From positions 79,915 through 143,914 of the forward strand of contig NZ_NAAD01000007.1 of NCBI RefSeq assembly GCF_002093115.1: a DNA stretch of 64,000 nucleotides, read 5' to 3'. Below the pieces are notes generated by a model. It was not told the origin of the DNA. It saw only the letters and a program-made list of their open reading frames with translations, and searched no databases. Both the position numbers and the translations under genes were made by a program. Origin of the DNA: Geothermobacter hydrogeniphilus (GTDB lineage: Bacteria > Desulfobacterota > Desulfuromonadia > Desulfuromonadales > Geothermobacteraceae). Positions 62,180 to 64,000 of the stretch are shown in pieces (positions within the stretch are counted from its first letter, which is position 1; every line of letters begins with the position of its first letter).

Positions 62180-62674
62180 TCAGTTGGGGTAGATGCTCAG
62201 CTCCCGGGTTGCCCGTTCCGGGTCGGGGTCGTCCATGGTCGGAACGGCCTGGATGGCGGCGATGTAATCTTCCGGCAGCCGGTTCTCGATGGCGCCGCGC
62301 AGGACATGTTCCCGGTACCAGGGATAGGGGCGGAGATTGCGGTCAATATTGATGCCGAGGTAGATCAGGGCTTTAACCTGGTTGCCCTGCTCGGGTTTGA
62401 CCGTCAGCCAGGTGTCGCGGTATTCGATACCGACGCCTTCGTAGTGATCAAGGATTGTCTTGGCGGCCGGTTCGATACGGAACAGGACGCCGAACAGTTG
62501 ATCAGATGCTGTTGCCGGGCAGGCATCGCATTTTCCCGAGCCATCCTTGGTGCTGGCGACCTGGAAGACCAGTCGGTAGCCGTCAAGTCGGGCGACCCCA
62601 ATCCGGTGTGCCGAAGGGATTCGCTGCCGCAGGCGGGCGGTTGCCATGTTGGAGCCGTAGGCGAAGTAGAGCAT
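62180..62674 (-). CDS. Gamma-glutamylcyclotransferase-like protein (GGCT/AIG2 fold)
   Basis: The 164-residue protein starts MLYFAYGSNMATARLRQR, where YGSN is the substrate-binding loop, and carries the catalytic glutamate in LDHYEGVGIEYRDTWL. Such enzymes cleave gamma-glutamyl dipeptides or gamma-glutamylamines to 5-oxoproline. It is the last of three minus-strand genes after merR and a thioesterase. The link to fatty acids is not obvious. Confidence 0.88.
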   Translation of the reverse strand: MLYFAYGSNMATARLRQRIPSAHRIGVARLDGYRLVFQVASTKDGSGKCDACPATASDQLFGVLFRIEPAAKTILDHYEGVGIEYRDTWLTVKPEQGNQVKALIYLGINIDRNLRPYPWYREHVLRGAIENRLPEDYIAAIQAVPTMDDPDPERATRELSIYPN

Positions 62675-62692
62675 GTCGGGAAGTCTAAAACG

Positions 62693-63109
62693 TCATTCCG
62701 GCACCGGAGACGACTCAGTTGCGGAATTGAGGTCCAGGCGAAAATCCTCCGGGAGTTCGGTTGGCTTCTGCCGTTTCTGGTCGAAGCAGACCATGACTGT
62801 CTGTGCCTGTGCAAAGGTCGTGTCTGCGCCATTGTGCATCCGATAGCCGAGAGTGAAGCTGCTGCGGCCGATTTTTTCAGTCCGAATATCGATCAGCAGG
62901 CGGTCATTGAGGCCGATTGGCTTCAGATAGCGGCAACTTGCTTCGACGACCAGGAAAAGGATGCCGCGCTGCATCAGATCGGCGAAGCGCTCCTGGAACA
63001 GCTTGACCCTGGCGGTTTCCAGGTAGGTGAAAAAGGTGGCATTGTTGACATGCCCGTAGGCATCCAGGTCGGAAAAGCGGATTTCGATTTCGGTTTGCAG
63101 TGTACTCAT
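62693..63109 (-). CDS. 4HBT/YbgC-like acyl-CoA thioesterase
   Basis: The 138-residue hotdog protein has IRFSDLDAYGHVNNATFFTY with the catalytic aspartate and the HVNN loop, then ARVKLFQERF and SFTLGYRMHN. It would hydrolyse acyl-CoA or similar thioesters. It starts 2 bp after the MerR-type regulator stop and lies 18 bp before the GGCT gene, forming one operon. Its pairing with the regulator fits a fatty-acid regulon. Confidence 0.88.
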   Translation of the reverse strand: MSTLQTEIEIRFSDLDAYGHVNNATFFTYLETARVKLFQERFADLMQRGILFLVVEASCRYLKPIGLNDRLLIDIRTEKIGRSSFTLGYRMHNGADTTFAQAQTVMVCFDQKRQKPTELPEDFRLDLNSATESSPVPE

Positions 63110-63111
63110 TG

Positions 63112-63519
63112 TCAGGTTTCCGGTTGAATGACACCCTGCAGGATGTCGAGAATCCGTTGCCGGTAGGCAACGATTTCCTGTCGCAGGGAAGAGAGGTTGG
63201 CGATCTTCTGGTCAACTTTGCCGATGTGGCGGTCGAGGATTTCGAGCAGGCGCGGGGTGATCTTGCCGAAATCCTGGTTGCCGGTATCGAAGTTGTCGGC
63301 CAGTTCCTGCATCTCGCGCAGGGTGATGCCGAGTTCCTTCAGTTTGAGAATGAATTTGAGGCGCAGCACGTCCTCTCTCTGATAGGTGCGAGTGCCGCCA
63401 CCGAGACGTTCCGAAACGCCCATCAGGCCGATTTCCTCATAGTAACGGATGGTTCGTGTGGTGATCCCGAGTTTCTTGGCAAGTTCGCCGATCTGGACCG
63501 GGTAGATTTGATTCTCCAT
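63112..63519 (-). CDS. MerR-family regulator (LiuR-like), probable controller of fatty-acid genes
   Basis: The 135-residue protein has an N-terminal MerR winged helix (IGELAKKLGITTRTIRYYEE, GLMGVSERLGGGTRTYQRED, VLRLKFILKLKELGITLRE) and a coiled-coil dimerisation helix (LEILDRHIGKVDQKIANLS). It lacks the C-terminal cysteines of metal-sensing MerR proteins. It is divergent from etfB, and an operator-like box lies in the shared gap and before fadL and fadD. LiuR-type regulators in other proteobacteria control acyl-CoA breakdown; identity here is inference. Confidence 0.88.
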   Translation of the reverse strand: MENQIYPVQIGELAKKLGITTRTIRYYEEIGLMGVSERLGGGTRTYQREDVLRLKFILKLKELGITLREMQELADNFDTGNQDFGKITPRLLEILDRHIGKVDQKIANLSSLRQEIVAYRQRILDILQGVIQPET

Positions 63520-63668
63520 GGGGGGGTCCCTTTACGCAGTCAATGTAAGATGGACAATTTGTTAGCAGTACCGCCCTGTTCATGTCAATAGAAAAATCAT
63601 AAAATAACCCATAAAATCAGTTATTTCGACATGGATGGCGGCTGTATAAAAACATGTTATATTTTTAC

Positions 63669-63697
63669 TTGACCTTTACGTAAACAAGATATAAATT
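63669..63697 (+). promoter_or_regulatory. etfB promoter with MerR/LiuR-type operator
   Basis: TTGACC (63669-63674) and TAAATT (63692-63697) have a 17-bp spacer containing GACCTTTACGTAAACAAG (63671-63688), which shares the ACGTAAA core and GAC start with the fadL and fadD boxes. It lies in the 396-bp gap between the MerR-type regulator and etfB. Confidence 0.68.
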
Positions 63698-63802
63698 CTC
63701 GCCAAGGCGGACTGAATTATATTCTTTGCAGTTGGCCGGCTGTTGTTTTGCCGGCGGAGCGAATAGATGCCTGAAAGGCGGCTGAAGGAAAAACAACTGC
63801 GG

Positions 63803-63880
63803 CTAAAGGCTGAAGGAAAAGAATAAAGGAATAAGGACGGCGAAAGGCCAGAGAAAAATCCCTTGTCCCTCAGCCTTTTG
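63803..63880. repeat. Hairpin in the etfB leader
   Basis: CTAAAGGCTGA (63803-63813) and TCAGCCTTTT (63870-63879) can pair over a purine-rich loop containing AAGGAAAAGAATAAAGGAAT. It lies between the predicted promoter and the etfB ribosome site. It is either a degenerate repeat of the hairpin type seen elsewhere in the fad locus or a leader structure. Confidence 0.5.
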
Positions 63881-63915
63881 CCCTGAGCCGATTCTTAACA
63901 ACCGGAGGTTAACTG

Positions 63916-64000
63916 ATGAACATTCTCGTCTGTATCAAACAGGTTCCCGACATGGAGTCGCGTTTCAAGGTCGCGGCGAACGGTACCTGGTACGAAGAAA
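63916..64000 (+). CDS. etfB: Electron transfer flavoprotein beta subunit, N-terminal fragment (runs off the right edge)
   Basis: The frame starts at ATG 63916 after CCGGAGG and reads MNILVCIKQVPDMESRFKVA to the window end; MN.LVC.KQVPD is the standard EtfB start. ETF collects electrons from acyl-CoA dehydrogenases, such as those at 51775 and 58267, and passes them to the quinone pool. Only 28 codons are visible. Confidence 0.9.
   Translation, partial: MNILVCIKQVPDMESRFKVAANGTWYEE

Noticed and set aside
1..64000. tRNA, rRNA, CRISPR arrays, prophage or insertion-sequence transposase genes
   Set aside because: I looked for cloverleaf-like ends, regularly spaced direct repeats and transposase or integrase motifs and saw none; short tRNAs could be missed by eye.

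Overview
The window looks like chromosomal DNA of a GC-rich Gram-negative anaerobe of the Desulfuromonadales/Geobacter group (Desulfuromonadota). The evidence is multihaem c-type cytochromes made with an NrfD/Fe-S quinone module, an Fo gene block (atpZ-atpI-atpB-atpE) with no F1 genes beside it, outer-membrane lipid-transport systems, and a large fatty-acid oxidation locus that ends in an electron transfer flavoprotein gene. This placement rests on gene content and style of intergenic repeats; no rRNA or tRNA gene was seen.

Layout. 1-7.3 kb (mostly minus): start of an FMN-binding glutamate-synthase-like gene, a decayed AspT/YidE-type transporter remnant, then an RND efflux operon (outer-membrane factor, adaptor, pump, small periplasmic protein). 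7.4-14.2 kb (plus): a K+ channel gene broken by a frameshift, a beta-phosphoglucomutase/GH65 phosphorylase pair, a Cache-HAMP-SpoIIE phosphatase and a DUF4136 lipoprotein. 14.5-28.6 kb (plus): envelope functions, with a PqiA(split)-PqiB-PqiC lipid-transport operon, MipA/OmpV, TamA-TamB, a Kef-type antiporter, a SlyB-like lipoprotein and NhaA. 28.6-32.0 kb: a signalling cluster with a Cache-AlbA_2 membrane protein, an RsbW-like kinase and STAS antagonist, flanked by two paralogous GrlR-like small proteins. 32.1-43.8 kb (mostly minus): respiration and energy, with an NrfD/FeS/tetrahaem module, a polytopic membrane protein, a NapC/NrfH-like octahaem cytochrome, Fo ATP synthase genes, hemL and a GAF-domain chemoreceptor. 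44.0-64.0 kb: fatty-acid uptake and beta-oxidation (fadL, fadD, fadN, fadA, fadE, fadH, a second acyl-CoA dehydrogenase, hotdog thioesterase-like proteins, two MBL-fold hydrolases, a cysteine-rich ferredoxin), ending with a MerR-family regulator divergent from etfB.

How the parts fit. The fatty-acid region reads as one regulon. Near-identical 18-bp GAC..(T/G)..ACGTAAA.. sites sit exactly between -35 and -10 (17-bp spacers) upstream of fadL, fadD and etfB, and a MerR/LiuR-type regulator is encoded beside the etfB site. Electrons from the acyl-CoA dehydrogenases would pass to ETF and then to the quinone pool and cytochromes. A second shared control element is a 19-bp palindrome (consensus ATTGTATACnGTATACAAT) just downstream of the predicted transcription starts of both the atp operon and the octahaem cytochrome gene.

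Non-coding structure is prominent. There are three copies of a ~160-bp palindromic element with 14-bp terminal inverted repeats, two further hairpin elements at 18.4 and 27.2 kb, and CCAAG-rich or GGAGAG-rich long hairpins in the gaps between fad genes. Start codons below were often moved inward from the longest reading frame to a position with a good ribosome-binding site or signal peptide; all functions are inferred from sequence motifs recognised by eye.
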